DNA from: Prorocentrum cordatum
Lineage: Eukaryota > Sar > Dinophyceae > Prorocentrales > Prorocentraceae
DNA: 64,000 nucleotides
Assembly: GCA_963575745.1 (NCBI GenBank)
Contig: CAUYUJ010014201.1
Span: 242,501 to 306,500, forward strand
Direction of reading: 5' to 3'
Made by a program: the position numbers and the translations under genes. The stretch's first letter is position 1. Every line of letters begins with the position of its first letter. This document shows positions 51,866-63,309 of this stretch, piece after piece. The notes under the pieces were generated by a model. The model was not told the DNA's origin. It did not search any database and saw only the letters and a list, made by a program, of their open reading frames with translations.

Positions 51866-54169
51866 TCACAATACGTTCTCTAGCATCTCTCGCGCGCGCG
51901 CGGAACGTCGGGCACGCGGCGCACGAAGCATCTGGTCCCGTCGGACATGGCCGGCCTGGATCGCGAACCCTCTCGCAGGGACATTGCCCCACCGCTGGAG
52001 CGAACGCGCGTTCCCCGACGCAGAGACGGCTCTCCTCGCCGTTTTTGTCATGCCCTGTAGCCCGTCCTGCACCATTTGCATCGCCCGTTGACTGTAAGAC
52101 AGCTCGCGTCGCGCTTCCCACTCCTGCACGTTCGAGAGGGCTTCTCGGTGCAGGCGCTGCCTTGCTGCCTCAACTGCAGCTTGCGCTTGCATTTCTGCTC
52201 CCCGCAGGGCCTGCATCGCTTCTTCTGCCTCTGCCTTCGATGATCTTAACTCTGTTGCCTTTCGCATGGCCGACTCCTCCTCCTCGAGGGCCCCCGTTCT
52301 GACTCGGATCAATGCCTTGGCCTCTCCGCAAGTTTCCCCGCGCATTGTCGCGGCAGAAACAGGCGCCCGTCTGAGTTCGGCCTGCACGTTGGCAGCTCCT
52401 TTTTGTGCATTCCCGGCCTCGTGCTCGAGCAGATGCTGCTTGGCCTGGGCTTCGCGAAGGGCCGCGTCAGCTTTTCTCTGTGCCTCTGCAGCGTTCTGTT
52501 CCAGCTGGCGTCTCTCAGCAATGGACATGACTGCGATTTGTTCTGCCTCGGTAACGGATCGTTCCTGCGCCGCGGTTGCTTCTCGGAGCTTCGAGCGAAC
52601 CTGTTCTTCAAGTTTCGCCTCCCGGCCCTGCGCCCCCCGGAGGGCTTGCCGGGCCTGTTCGGCGATAGCCTGCTCTGCCTTCCTCTGCTCCTTAGCCTCT
52701 CGGTCTGCCTTGAGCGCAGCCTCGTGGAGGGCATATGTTTGCTCTTTCTCCATTCGAAGGATTGCATTGAGCTCTTGTTCCGCCTGTTGCGCAATGAGTT
52801 CGTTCTGCATTCTCTGCCGAGCTCCCATATCTGCCATCATTGCGCGCGTGGATGTTATCTCGGAAATGCGTTCTCGCTCAAGTTGGTTTTGCCTCATTTC
52901 CTGCTGCAGCCCCCAATCGCGGCGTTTGCGCGAAAAGCAGTTGCGTTGCTTAGGTGGCAGGCGCCCCTGGCAGAGGCATCCTAAATTGCACAGAAGGCAT
53001 TGAGAATAACATCCCCGACGCACAGGTTTCTGACATAGCCGATCATCACTCGTTCTGCCCGGGCACCGATTCTCGGGGCCTGCCTCGCATGCTGGCCCGC
53101 GATGCGCGCGCGATTCCCTCATCGTACATTGTGATGTCGACGATCTTGATAGAGAGGGCCCATGATGAGATCCCCGTGAGTTGCGACTGCGACCGCCCTT
53201 TCCCGACCTTGACCTCCGGGACACTGAGCCCGGCGAGTCAAATAGCTGCCCCCCGCGGGGTCGAAGATCTGGGACTGGCTCTGGGTCTTCCTGACCACCC
53301 GGGCCGCCAGGCTCGGTCGTAGGGCGCTTTTCATACGGGGATTGTTTTATGTCCACGGGGTCATCCCTTGGTGTTTTCCCATGTCGAACCTCGATCGCAG
53401 TCCCCCCGGACGAGGCCCCCACGTTCTCCCGGCGTTCGTAATTGCTTTTGTTCTTCCCATTTCTTCGGACACGTTCCGTGCCTTGTCTTTTCGGGCTTCC
53501 TTCAGTGGTCGACATGTTACGGCTCTCCGACGAGCTCGAGATAGACATGGCCTCCTCCTGGCCAGCGAAGGGTTCGATCTCGTCTTCTTCGTCGGATGAG
53601 CTGGAGTTCGCGACGTAGGCTTGTTCGACATCGTCGGACAGTGGGTTGCGCGGACAGTGCTTACCCCCGTATCATTCATCGTCCTCTTCCGAATCGCCTT
53701 CTGGAACAGGAGTATATTGTCGCCCTCGGTTCACGGGGGCACTGTCTTTTCCCACTGCATCACCCGCCGGGGAAGCATCTCGTATGGTAGCGAAGGGGCT
53801 CTTCATCACTAGCTTCGCGATGGCCTTGTCGTCCTGTTGTGTAGGGGACACTGGTCTATCAGGTGAGTTGATATTATGCAGCATTGTCGCTTTTGTTTAT
53901 CGGATGCGTGGTGAGGTCGACTGCGTTGGTCCGTCGACTCGTTCTTTATACATTCCCGTTGTTTTGGGGCTGGTTCTACCTCCCTTGTTCTTTTCCATAT
54001 TCACGGAGGTGCTCACACACGCCCCAACTTGATCGACATAGTCGGTCATCCATAACCCAGGGCTTTCGGCTGATAGCCCATCTTTACCCAGCTTAGCCCC
54101 AACCGGGCCCAAATCGTCAAGTAAGGTAGTCCTCAATGTTTGGGTCCATGCTAGCGGGTCAATGGACAT
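51866..54169 (-). pseudogene. Long coiled-coil protein gene with two in-frame stops
   Basis: One frame of 768 codons from ATG 54167-54169 (MSIDPLAWTQTLRTTLLDDL) to stop at 51866, broken by TAA (53897-53899, after TSPRIR) and TGA (53672-53674, after GDSEEDDE). Both flanks of each stop are in the same frame and look coding. Parts: N-terminal 90 residues, globular; Ser/Asp-rich linker (SSSSDEEDEIEPFAGQEEAM); Arg/Ser-rich stretch; a Cys cluster (CYSQCLLCNLGCLCQ) that could bind zinc; then about 300 residues of Ala/Glu/Arg coiled coil (KLEEQVRSKLREATAAQERS). The end is Arg-rich. TAA from CAA and TGA from CGA would each be one C-to-T step. The 560-codon part downstream of 53549 could be used alone from MSISSSSESRNM. 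Function unknown; similar coiled-coil plus Cys-cluster proteins seem frequent in dinoflagellates. Confidence 0.55.
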
Positions 54170-55600
54170 TGCGGGCCGAAAAAGGAATGGAATGTCTCGT
54201 TAAGCATAAGGTAAGGAAAGGATGATGATGTGAGCACGCGCGCGTGGGACGCGCGCGACTCTTTTCCTTCCGAACCACAATCGCTGCAGACGGTCAATTC
54301 TCTGTCTGCACGTGTAATTGTATATACAACGACGGCGGAAAGGAGCGTATAGTAACGACTTGGTATTAAAGTTCCCATCGTGCTCCTCCGCCCCTCCTCC
54401 TCCTCCTCCCCCTCCTCCTGCTCCTCCTCCTCATCCTCCTCCTCTTGCTATTCCTCCTCGTCCTCCTGCTCTTCCTCCTCGTCCTCTTCCCCCGCCTCTT
54501 CCTTGTCCTCCTCCCCCTCCTCTCCCCCTCCGGGGCCCAAAGTTCCATTAGAGAAGGGGGGGGCTGGGAACGGGGATGGCACAGGGAACTCACCAACGCA
54601 CCCCTGGGGCCTCCAGAGCCTCCAAATCTGCACCCCACGGCCTCCACGATTCCCAAGATGCCATCCAAGCTGGCTTGACTTGGGCTCCAGGGCTCCAACA
54701 CGCCGAAGGGTCCTCGAAAACGACCTAGATGGTTTCTAAAGATTGCCCGAAATTCCCCAATGACGTCCCAGGAGGGCTCCAACACCAACCCCCCGCAGGG
54801 CGCCACGAAGCAAGAATGTTTCAATTTTTTCGGGGAAGCACATGTTCTAGCAAGTTCGCATTACACAGCGCCCGAAATGGCTTAAGAAACCCCCAAGGAT
54901 CGCCCCATGACGGCCCAGGAAGCCCGAAAAGGCCCCAAGACGGCCCCAAGACGGCCAAAAAAGAACCCAAGATGGCCCAAAGGGCCCAAACAAGGCCCTA
55001 AAAGGAGCGCAGCGCGAACTGACCTTCCGAGCCCCCCGCCCGAAAAACACTCCAAAACCGCCAGCGCGCGCCCAAGAAACTTCCTAGATGCCCGAAAGGT
55101 CTCCCAATTATCTTCCCAGCTTCTCCCGGTCATCATCGTGGTTTCTCCCCTTTCTATTTCCTCCGTGTTGCTGTTCTGTCGTGGATGCGACATGTCGCTG
55201 GCGCCCGGGTGGAATGTCGACCACCACCTGGGCGTTCAGAAACAACACGTTGCTGGGCACACACACGCACACTTTTAGCGGTCGCGGCCTCGCGCGCAGC
55301 GTCGAAGCGGAGAAACTCCCCAAACGGTAAGCGCGCACGCACTTTTTTAAACTCGGCGGCGCGAAGGGTCTTCAAGCGCGGGCAGCAGATGGAAGTGCGA
55401 ATTGCGATCGAGCGCTGTCGAGGGCATAGTGTACGAAACGTCGCACACTGCAAAGTGCAAGCGATGAGTGACGTGTTAGAGGGACTGTAATTCCAAACGT
55501 AGACATACAGCGGCCAGAAAACTGATGAGGAGACCCGAATCAAAGTGAACTGAAGCGCAAGCAGACAGGTGTTACTTGCAGGCGGCATGCGAGAAGGAGA
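54170..55600. repeat. (CTC)n tract and CCCAAGATGGCC-like repeats, no gene
   Basis: (CTC)n 54380-54535; degenerate CCCAAGACGGC units 54895-54995; otherwise unique, with no supported exon. Confidence 0.6.
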
Positions 55601-56520
55601 ATGAGAAGGAAAAGGCCCTCTCGAAGGCGGCGGAATGTTTCAGAAGCCCTCGCGCCTTCTGAAGGTATTCTGCGTCTTCGGGGAAGGCTCAGAAACTTCT
55701 CCGAAGGCTTGGGGATTTCCGGACATTCTGGGAAGACCCGACCCGACCCGAACCTTCTGGGAAGACCCTTGGGCTCGCCGCCGATAGTGGTGGCCACTAG
55801 ATCACCGGTACGACGACACTGCACAAGCGCGTCCCTCTACTCGCAAAGCAACTGCTCGCAAGTGGCCCAGATCCGCCATGGGGGATGTATAATACGTTAC
55901 ATCGATGCAGAATTGTATGTTTTTTTCTTCTGACGTTTGCGAGTAGGCACTTTGCGAGTAGGGTAAGGCGCCCGGCGAGACACACACACACACATGTTTG
56001 CGCCGTCGACTTGGCAAAGGGTGAGTGCGCTGGCGATGCGAGGTTTAAGCGGGGATGCCGTTAAAGCGAAGCCAAATGCAAGAGGAGGAGAGAGGATGGA
56101 CGCGGCCGAAGGAAAACAAGGACGGGGCGGGCGGCTCAGGGGTCAGAACGCTCCCCGAGCGCGAGGCACGGCCGGCAAACACACACACACACACAACAAA
56201 AAAAAAACACTAAGCCATTTGTTCCTCGGCATAGCGCCAGCAAGCGCAGGCGCGAGGCCTCGGCACCGGCGGGGCGCACTGGGCGCGGGGTGCTGAAGCC
56301 AACCCACATGGCAGGGAGGCGCGGCCAGGATGCGCAAGGAGCTTGGACGCCCAGGGCGAGGCTCCTCGAGCGGGGCTGGCCATCGGAAGCGGTCGAGGAT
56401 GAACCGAAGATGACTGAAGAGGCTGAGGCTAGGAAGCGAGGCGTCGGAGGCAACTGCTGGGAGGTTCTTCGTCGGCAGGATGCCGAGGACAAGAACAGAA
56501 ATAAGAAAAAGAAGAGAAAG
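55601..56520. other. Unique spacer, no gene recognised
   Basis: CCTTCTGAAGG/CCTTCTGGGAAG motifs recur at 55655-55765. CA repeats at 55980-55995 and 56176-56195. No supported gene. Confidence 0.5.
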
Positions 56521-56521
56521 G

Positions 56522-56522
<1 letters not shown>

Positions 56523-56589
<67 letters not shown>

Positions 56590-56656
56590 AAAAATAAGAA
56601 AAAAAAAAAAAAACAAAAAAAAAAAAAAAAAAATAAAAAAAAAAAAAAAAAAAACA

Positions 56657-56710
<54 letters not shown>

Positions 56711-56730
56711 AACAAAAAAAAAAAAGAAAA

Positions 56731-56762
<32 letters not shown>

Positions 56763-56779
56763 AAAAAAAAGAAAAAAAA
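56523..56779. repeat. A-rich tract of about 256 bp
   Basis: Over 90 percent A with isolated T, C and G; opens with an uninterrupted run of more than 60 A. Confidence 0.95.
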
Positions 56780-57129
56780 GCCCCAATTGGGCAGCTGCTC
56801 TGGCACCCAACTCCTCCTGCTTCCAAAAAAACCCCCACCCACCCCAAAGCACTCAAATCAAAAGCGGATCACGGGGCCGCGTGGAGCGGGATGAGCCGGA
56901 CGCGGCCAGGCTTCGGAGCACAGCCGGTCGTCCTGCCCGTGCGGGCTGGCCGCGGGGCGGGCGGAGAGAGGCGCGGAGGGCGGCCGCGGAGGCGCCCGGA
57001 GGGAGGAGGCCCGGCCGCCGGGCACCGGCGGGGCGGGGAAGAGGCGCGGGCGGCCTCGGGCCCGGGGGGGGGGCCAGTGCGTCAAGCGCGCGCAGGAGGG
57101 TGCAAGTGGGGCTGGCCGACGGCAGAGGA

Positions 57130-57335
57130 GCCACACGCACACACGGACACACGGACACACACACACACACACAGACAGACACAGACACACACAGACACAC
57201 ATGCGCGCACACTCACACACGCACACACACACACACACACACGCGCACACACACACGCGCACACACACACACACACACACGCGCGCGCACACACACGCAC
57301 ACGCGCACACAAACACACACGCGCAAACACACACT
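57130..57335. repeat. (AC)n / (ACGC)n microsatellite
   Basis: ACACACAC with ACGCGCAC and AGACAGACAC variants. Confidence 0.93.
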
Positions 57336-57484
57336 TTTGGCGTCGGCAGCGAGGCAGAGGCATCCTCCACCAGCGGTCCAGTCACGCGGGGCGGCCGGAG
57401 GGCGAATTGCCCAGCGTGCAGGAGAGGGGACTGAGACAGACAGGGCGGCCGCGGAGGCGGGGGAGGAGCGGGGTGGGAGGCGGC

Positions 57485-57619
57485 CACATGTGAACCCTAC
57501 CCCCACCACCCACGATGTCTAAGGGGGGTGGGGATTCACTCCGCTCGGGACCTCCCGAGCGAAATGAACCCCCACCGCCTCTTAGAAATCGTGGGTGGTG
57601 GGGGTAGGGTTCACGTGTG
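57485..57619. repeat. Foldback element 1 (arms about 64 nt)
   Basis: CACATGTGAACCCTACCCCC and CCACCACCCACGATGTCTAA on the left match the reverse complement of AATCGTGGGTGGTGGGGGTA and GGGTTCACGTGTG on the right, with few mismatches. CTCGGG-ACCT-CCCGAG is the tip. Confidence 0.85.
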
Positions 57620-57785
57620 ACCACCGAGAGGGGGGCACTCAGAGGTGAAGACTTCCATCCCACTCGCGCTGGCGCGGCCAGCGTCGGCAGCGGGGACCGT
57701 GTCAGCGGCTGGGCCGCGGCGACGGTGCACTGCATCCACGGGCCGCGGCGTCGGAAGCCCGGTACGCGGGAAGCAAGAAACAAAT

Positions 57786-57877
<92 letters not shown>

Positions 57878-57880
57878 CAC
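57786..57880. repeat. (GCAC)n microsatellite
   Basis: About 20 GCAC units then CA repeats. Confidence 0.95.
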
Positions 57881-58021
57881 AAAAACAAACAAAAACAAAA
57901 ACACGGACACGGATACGATCACGGAAATATTGTGTTGTCTTCGGGCCTTCCCTGGAGGTCTCTGGAGCCGCCCTCTTTTTGGCCCATTGCCTGGCGGATG
58001 ACCCAAAGGTATGGGGAAACC

Positions 58022-58168
58022 AAAAGGTACCAATACCACTACTCCCTGCACCTCTCCCGGAGTGCGTTCTGACAGAATCTCGAAGCGAGTCCAGCGGCGG
58101 CGACGAGGGCCTCCCAGGAGGCCCGAAGAGGGGGGAACGCGGCAAGGGCAGTGGTATGGGTACCTTTT
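58022..58168. repeat. Foldback element 2
   Basis: Left AAAAGGTACCAATACCACT pairs with right AGTGGTATGGGTACCTTTT; GGGCCTCCCAGGAGGCCC forms an inner stem near 58111. Confidence 0.75.
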
Positions 58169-58219
58169 CCTCCTGTGAGTCCCCTCTCCGACTCGGGGAG
58201 GGGGTCCAGCGCCGACCGG

Positions 58220-58425
58220 TGCCTGGCTCGGGCTGGGCGAAAGGGGGGATAGCAAAGGGGGGGTTTGACAATCAGCTCACGTAGCTGATTTTCCTGGCGC
58301 CTCCCGGCGCCGGAGGCGGCCATGTATCGAGGAATGGGCCCCTCGGCGGGGCTGAAACCAGCTGCATGCAGCAGATTTCGTACCCCCCCCTTTCCCAATC
58401 CCCCCTTTCGTCCGGCCCGACTGGC
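58220..58425. repeat. Foldback element 3
   Basis: GCGAAAGGGGGGATAGCAAA with GGGGGGG on the left (58237-58263) pairs with CCCCCCCCTTTCCCAATCCC and CCCTTTCG on the right (58383-58410). The arms extend outward through CTCGGGC/GGCCCGA. Confidence 0.75.
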
Positions 58426-59149
58426 AGGAGGGAAAAGGAGTCCCTGTGACAGCGGCTCTGGGGCCCCAGGGACCTCCCCCATATGGCACGCGCTGTGCCC
58501 ATCCCGGGGCCTGGGAGCCCGAGAACGGCAAGCACCCTCCGGGGCCCCCCATGCCCCCACACCCCCGACGTCGTGGTTTTCTCACATAACGTCGACCCCC
58601 AAAGGTCGGGCCCCTTTCCCCTGGACCGGTTGTACGTCCGGAGTCGTTTTTCGACAGCCCCAGAGCCCGCCAAGGGCGCCCGGAGGGCGAAAATGGGGGC
58701 AAGCCTGCCGTCGTGAGTTTTTGTTTCGCGCGAGGAAGTCTGGGTCTCCAAAATGTCTCGTCGTCGCGGCAAACTTCGTTGGAGGCCCCGCAGAAAACAA
58801 GACCCACCAGGCAACCCTTGGGGCGGTGCTCTGGCCAGGGCTCCGAGGCGGATCCGGACGTGGTGGCGAGGAAGCCGCCCGAAGAGCCACACGCCCTCGG
58901 AGGTTCAGGTTCTGTGGCAACGCATGGGAGCCTCCCATCCTCGTCCTCCTCCTCCCCCTCACTTTCCCCTCCTCCTCGTCCTCCTCCTTGTCCTCCTCCT
59001 CGTCCTTCCTCCTGGCGTCAAGGATGGCCCAGCAAGAGAGAAGAGAAGCTCCTCGGCGCGCCTCACGACGGGCGCGGGCAAGCACAGGCGAGGCGGGGGC
59101 CTCCGGCAAACTGCTCCGCAACTGCGGAAGCGTCGATCCGGTGCGTACG
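58426..59149. other. Unassigned, GC-rich, (CTC)n at 58940-59010
   Basis: No repeat beyond the CTC tract and no convincing exon; a 206-codon minus frame (58272-58892) lacks recognisable features. Confidence 0.45.
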
Positions 59150-61330
59150 AAGCAGGTACATAAGTTTTTGTGAGCCACCTGCCTTACAAACGTTCACGAC
59201 GGCGTGGTTGTCTTCCATGAACTCTGCCCTCAACGTTTGGCCGAGTAGCATCCCCCACAATGGGAATGCCGGCTGGACGGGCTTCGTCATCTGAGACAAC
59301 TTCCGCTTCCAATGCGCCATGAGACACTGCGGTCTGTCGTCGGGAACTGCAGGTTCGAAGCGCCCTCGCATTCGGTCCCCGCAAGAATTGTGCGTTCGCA
59401 CTCGTACTGCGATGAGTGCGAATGTCGCTTGCCAGATCAGCATCCGCGAACTGGCTTAACCATGCGTCTTCACGGCGATCGCCCACCCAAGACACCAGGC
59501 GGTAATGCGCCGTTTCCTTCAGATAGCAGATGATTCGGAACAAGTGTATATCCCGTTGTTCCGTCCATTTGGTGACACACGCAGCAGTTTTGCAGACTGC
59601 GTTCAGAAGATCCGGACGTGCCATGCGTGCCCCATGCAAGATGGTCATCATAACCTTAGATGCAATGGGTAGCAGAATGCCTGATGAGGCAGGTGGCTTA
59701 GGATCAGGGGCTGGCGGGCCCTCCATTGGAGGGCCACCCGCGCTCACCTCAGCGTCAGGGGGCCCAACGGCGGCGTCAATGCGTAAGCGCGCAGCCAAGG
59801 CCTCTTCGGCAGGTGCCAATACTTCTCCGCGCGGCCCCCCTTGGCCATCCTCGAATGAGGACAACTCGGGGCCGAAGGGGGCCCCCGACAGCGGGTGAGT
59901 GGCTTGGTCGGTGTCCGTGAGTTCTGCGCACAGAGAAACACAGGACTTGAAGAATTCGGCCATGTCGTATTCCACTATCCACACCTTCTTCTTCGGTCTG
60001 GCTTATACTCTGGCAGCGGGGGCGGCTGTGGTGGAGCCGAAACCGCGCGCCGTTGTTCGCGCAACCAGCTCTGCTCTGTGGGGTTCTGGCGCGTGTAGAC
60101 AGTGGCTTCAGCGGTGCTGTCTTGGTATTCCAATATCGTAGCCGTGCTGCGCGGGCCATCGGGGAGCGGCGCCCGAAAACAATTCTCGGCGGCGGCGGCC
60201 GAAGGCGTTATCATTCCGCTGGCGCATGCAGTGTCGTCAATCCTCCCACGTGTCATAGTCGAAGGTAATCCTGCGGACGACCCTGTGCCCTTCTGGGCCG
60301 CCCGGTCGAGACGCGTGGTATCTGTTTGCATTAGCATCAAATCTCACCCACACGCTGTGTCCTTTAGGGACATGGAAGAATCTGTCACAGTAGATCGGGG
60401 CAGCATTGCTCTGCTGCATTGCGCCATGGGCGACAGCAGATGGTTGGCGCCCAGTGTCAGCCACGCCGTTGGCGTTTTGGCCCTTGGGCGGCGGCGGGTC
60501 CAACGCGGCTGGGGCCGCGCCTTGCCAATCGACCCATTTCTCCGAAACCCTATGTTCGCATCCGAGGTATCTTCCCAACAGGGTCCATGTCGATTCCTTC
60601 TGGTACGGTCTCGGATGGGCTCAAAATCAGATCCCACCTCGTCTCCAGATTTCGAGAGGGACCCGCAAGTTTGAAATCGTGATCGTCTACGTATACGATC
60701 AGAAATCGTTCAAGCTCTGGGTGATAGTAACAGCTCCTCGAGCAGGAAATTGGAGTAAACCCCTGCGACATAACGTGCGCCTCACAATGCTGTTCCCAAG
60801 AACCTCCTGCATCAGGGCGCGCGCCAGTAGCAGGGGGCATACGGGGTCGGTCATGCCCCCCCCCCCCCCAATTCTTAGGCCAAGCTTCCTTAGGCAAGCG
60901 CACCCACGTCGGGGTGCCTCCCAGCTTAGATTGAGCGCATGCCCGACGAGCGTCAGCCCGCTGTATGCAATGTCCTTCGAACAAGCCGTACGCGTCGGCA
61001 GCTTTGCTCGCCTGCATTGTAGCCGGGCAGCTGGAGAGCTCTTGAAACAACGCAACGTTTCTGTCGAGATCTATAAAATAGGATCCATCAACAACGACCC
61101 TCCCTTGTAATTTGCGGTCTTCATGATCCTCGGGGGGTTCGGCGTTCTTTTCGTACCGGAGCGCAAAGAGTCTCCCGATGTGAAAGGTCTTTCCTGTCAT
61201 CTTTGCCCTGGCATCGCGGAGCTCTTGAACTTTCGATTCATCCTATGTCTTAAGATTTCTGAGGCGCCCCCACTCATCCATCAGCGCCTTCTGGGCTTTC
61301 TCGCTGTTGGCCGCCTCAGGGGTCAAACAT
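59150..61330 (-). mobile_element. Ty1/Copia-type retrotransposon remnant (RT and RNase H)
   Basis: Reading 61330 to 59150 on minus: EAANSEKAQKALMDEWGRLR, in-frame TAG (61243-61245), FHIGRLFALRYEKNAEPPED, GGTPTWVRLPKEAWPKNW, GSWEQHCEAHVMSQGFTPI, then LERFLIVYVDD. YVDD (60682-60693) is the reverse-transcriptase active-site box. Next GRYLGCEHRVSEKWVDW and IVEYDMAEFFKSCV, the Copia connection region, then the RNase H part: ARMARPDLLNAVCKTAA, LSQFADADLASDIRTHRSTS, SSRRQTAVSHGALEAEVVSD, EFMEDNHAVVNVCKAGGSQK, YLLRTHRIDASAVAEQF. Successive parts lie in different frames, with at least four shifts, and a low-complexity insert (59690-59900) splits the connection. Gag, integrase and LTRs were not found. 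I recall this variant (LGGTPTWVRLP, MEDN.AV) as a dinoflagellate Copia lineage. Dead copy. Confidence 0.75.
61243..61245 (-). other. In-frame TAG in the Copia remnant
   Basis: Codons on both sides are in phase (NLKT, stop, DESKVQ). The family, as I recall it, has Trp here, which would be one G-to-A step. Confidence 0.5.
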
Positions 61331-61355
61331 CATATTAAGGATCCGCAGCGCTAAT

Positions 61356-61560
61356 ATGATGCGAACTTGGCGTGATGATGGCACTGATGATGATGATGAT
61401 GACGGTGGCGCTGATGCCGTTGATGTCGGTGGTCATGATGACGATGGTCATGATGTCGGTGGTCATGATGACGGTGGTCATGACGACGATGGTCATGATG
61501 TCGGTGGTCATGGTGTGTCTCTGATTGTGCTGATGATGTCGGTGGTCATGATGGCGACTA
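61356..61560. repeat. GATGACGGTGGTCAT repeats
   Basis: Tandem GGTGGTCATGATGACGATGG and shorter GATGAT variants. Confidence 0.85.
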
Positions 61561-61639
61561 CGATGGCGGCGATGACGACGACAAGTTTTTCCGCTCGCAA
61601 GTGTCGCGGCGCCAGCTGCCGCGACGCCGCCTTGGCCTC

Positions 61640-62745
61640 AGAAGGCGCGCCAGAGGCAGCGCCGCGGGCACGCCAGAGGCAGCGCCTCGGCCACGCCAGA
61701 GGCAGTGTCTCGGGCAACCATATCCTAGTGAAGGTCTCCCAAGGGTTTCTCTTATCTGCCCGCTTCCTGAGGGCGGTGAATTAATTGTCGGGGCACGCCA
61801 GAGGCAGCGCATTCTGGCCGCTTTCTGAGGCCGCTTCCTGAGGGCGGCCAGGGCACCATTCGGCCGCTTCAGGCCGCTTCCCGAGGCCACTTCGCGTTGG
61901 GGCGCGCTCGCCATGGCGGGGCGCGCCAGAGGCAGCGCCTGCGTCCACTTCGCCCATGGCGGGGCGCGCCCATGGCGGGGCGCGCTCCTCCAGCCGCGCC
62001 CAGCTCGCCCATGTGATGAGCATGCCTTTGTTGTCGGCCTTCTCGCGCCAGGCGACTTCGTCGGGGTGTCTGCCGAGGAGGTCCTTCAGCCCCCCAGGCG
62101 CCAAAAGCTCGCTGAACGTCTCGAACGCGCGCTCGTCGCGCCACCGCGACTTGCCGCGGGAATCCGCCGCCGCGCGCTTTGAGAACGTCGCGGACTAGTT
62201 CAACCGCAGGAGCGTTAGCCTCCGAGCCCGCGCCCTGGAGGCGCGCAGGGGCGCGCGCTGGCAGCGCGCGCCCGCCAGGGGCAGGGTCGGCGGCGGCGCC
62301 GGGCATATTGGCCGCGAGCTCGTCGGGCGGCGCCCCCCAGCACTTCGGTCGGAGCACAAACTGGCCTGGGTTTTCGCTGACGAGCGAAGCGACGGCTCGG
62401 AGGCGAGCGAGTTCCGACGCTTCCTCTTTCGTCGCGCTACCCCCTATCGCAACGAGCCGACGGCCATCTCCCGGCGCAAAGCTGTTCGGCAAAGTCAGGG
62501 TGCACCGCCAGCCCGCGCCAGAGGCAGCGCATTCCTTGCACTTGCTGACGGCTAGGACCAAAGCGCCTCCGTGCACTTAAGGGCGCGTCGAGGCATGGTT
62601 ATTCAGCACGGCGAGCCAAGTGATCTTCTTGTCGCTGACGCGTTGCTCCAGCAGGTTTCGACCGCTTCGACCCGCGCGGTCTCGCAGTTCGGCCATTGCG
62701 CCGCCATGGGGGCCGCGCAGCGCGCGACGCGCCAGAGGCAGCGGC
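61640..62745. repeat. Dispersed motif CGCCAGAGGCAGCG, seven copies
   Basis: Copies at 61648, 61671, 61694 (variant GGCAGTG), 61796, about 61924, 62516 and 62730. One copy (62516) is inside the dsRNA-binding-like coding piece, where the minus strand reads CAASGA. Confidence 0.8.
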
Positions 62746-62801
62746 TTCGCGCACGGCGGAATAGGGCGAAATGGGCGCGCCAGTGGCGAAGCGAGGAGCA
62801 C
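61780..62801 (-). pseudogene. dsRNA-binding-domain-like protein, broken
   Basis: Minus strand from about 62690: MAELRDRAGRSGRNLLEQRV and SDKKITWLAVLNNHASTRP, TAA (62577-62579), then in the same frame VHGGALVLAVSKCKECAASG, GWRCTLTLPNSFAPGDGRRL, VAIGGSATKEEASELARLRA and LVSENPGQFVLRPKCWG. The piece 'GW.C.L.LP....GDGRRL...G.ATKEEA.E.A...A...L' has the strand-strand-helix outline and A-rich last helix of a double-stranded-RNA-binding fold, though the match is by eye. After a Pro/Ala linker the frame must move by one base at about 62151-62158 to read WRDERAFETFSELLAPGGLK and DLLGRHPDEVAWREKADNKG, MLITWA. So the gene has one nonsense codon and one shift. I recall similar unnamed multi-copy proteins in dinoflagellates. 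If functional relatives exist they would bind structured RNA. Confidence 0.45.
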
Positions 62802-62828
62802 TGAAAAGCAGCGGGCTCGAGCCGAAAT

Positions 62829-63116
62829 GTGACGGAAAGCTGCGGCGAGGTCCTAATGAATTTTCGGAGTGATCTTGTTTCTTATGACTTCTCTTCAAGG
62901 AGGATCGCCCCGATGCCCGCGACGTCGATGCTTATGACGACGACGACAATGAGAAAACTAAGCACGACCCTGGTCGCGTTAGTTTTTCCCCTGGTCGCGT
63001 TTAGTTGTCTCCTGGTCGCGTTTAGTGTTTCCCTGGTCGCGAGGAGGAGGAGGAGCAGTAGAAGAGGAGGGGGAGGACGACGAAGCCGAAGAGGGGTGAC
63101 GACGACGACGACGAAC

Positions 63117-63151
<35 letters not shown>

Positions 63152-63170
63152 TGGTTGGGATGCCGTTGAT
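62829..63170. repeat. TGGTCGCGTTTAG repeats and (ACG)n
   Basis: 62965-63042 has four CCTGGTCGCGTTTAGT-like units, the reverse complement of the array at 63310-64000. (ACG)n at 63097-63150. Confidence 0.8.
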
Positions 63171-63309
63171 GCACTCTTGGGCGTCTGGGACTGGGTCGGC
63201 CGACTCAGCCATCGCGCGGCGCAGGGCGGCCAGGTCGATCTCGCCCGAGGGAGTGGCCTCGCGCGTAGGCCCAGGTGGCGACCTGGAGCGGCGGCGCACT
63301 CCCCCTCCT
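63171..63309. other. Short unique spacer
   Basis: Nothing recognisable. Confidence 0.4.

Noticed and set aside
51866-54169. Alternative genetic code or selenocysteine use to explain in-frame TGA/TAA
   Set aside because: Other genes in the window end at normal TAA, TAG and TGA codons, and the internal stops are rare and of mixed type; mutation or RNA-level change is simpler.
57617-58072. Ala/Cys/Val and His/Thr repeat frames around the GCAC tract
   Set aside because: Composition artefacts of (GCAC)n and (CA)n.
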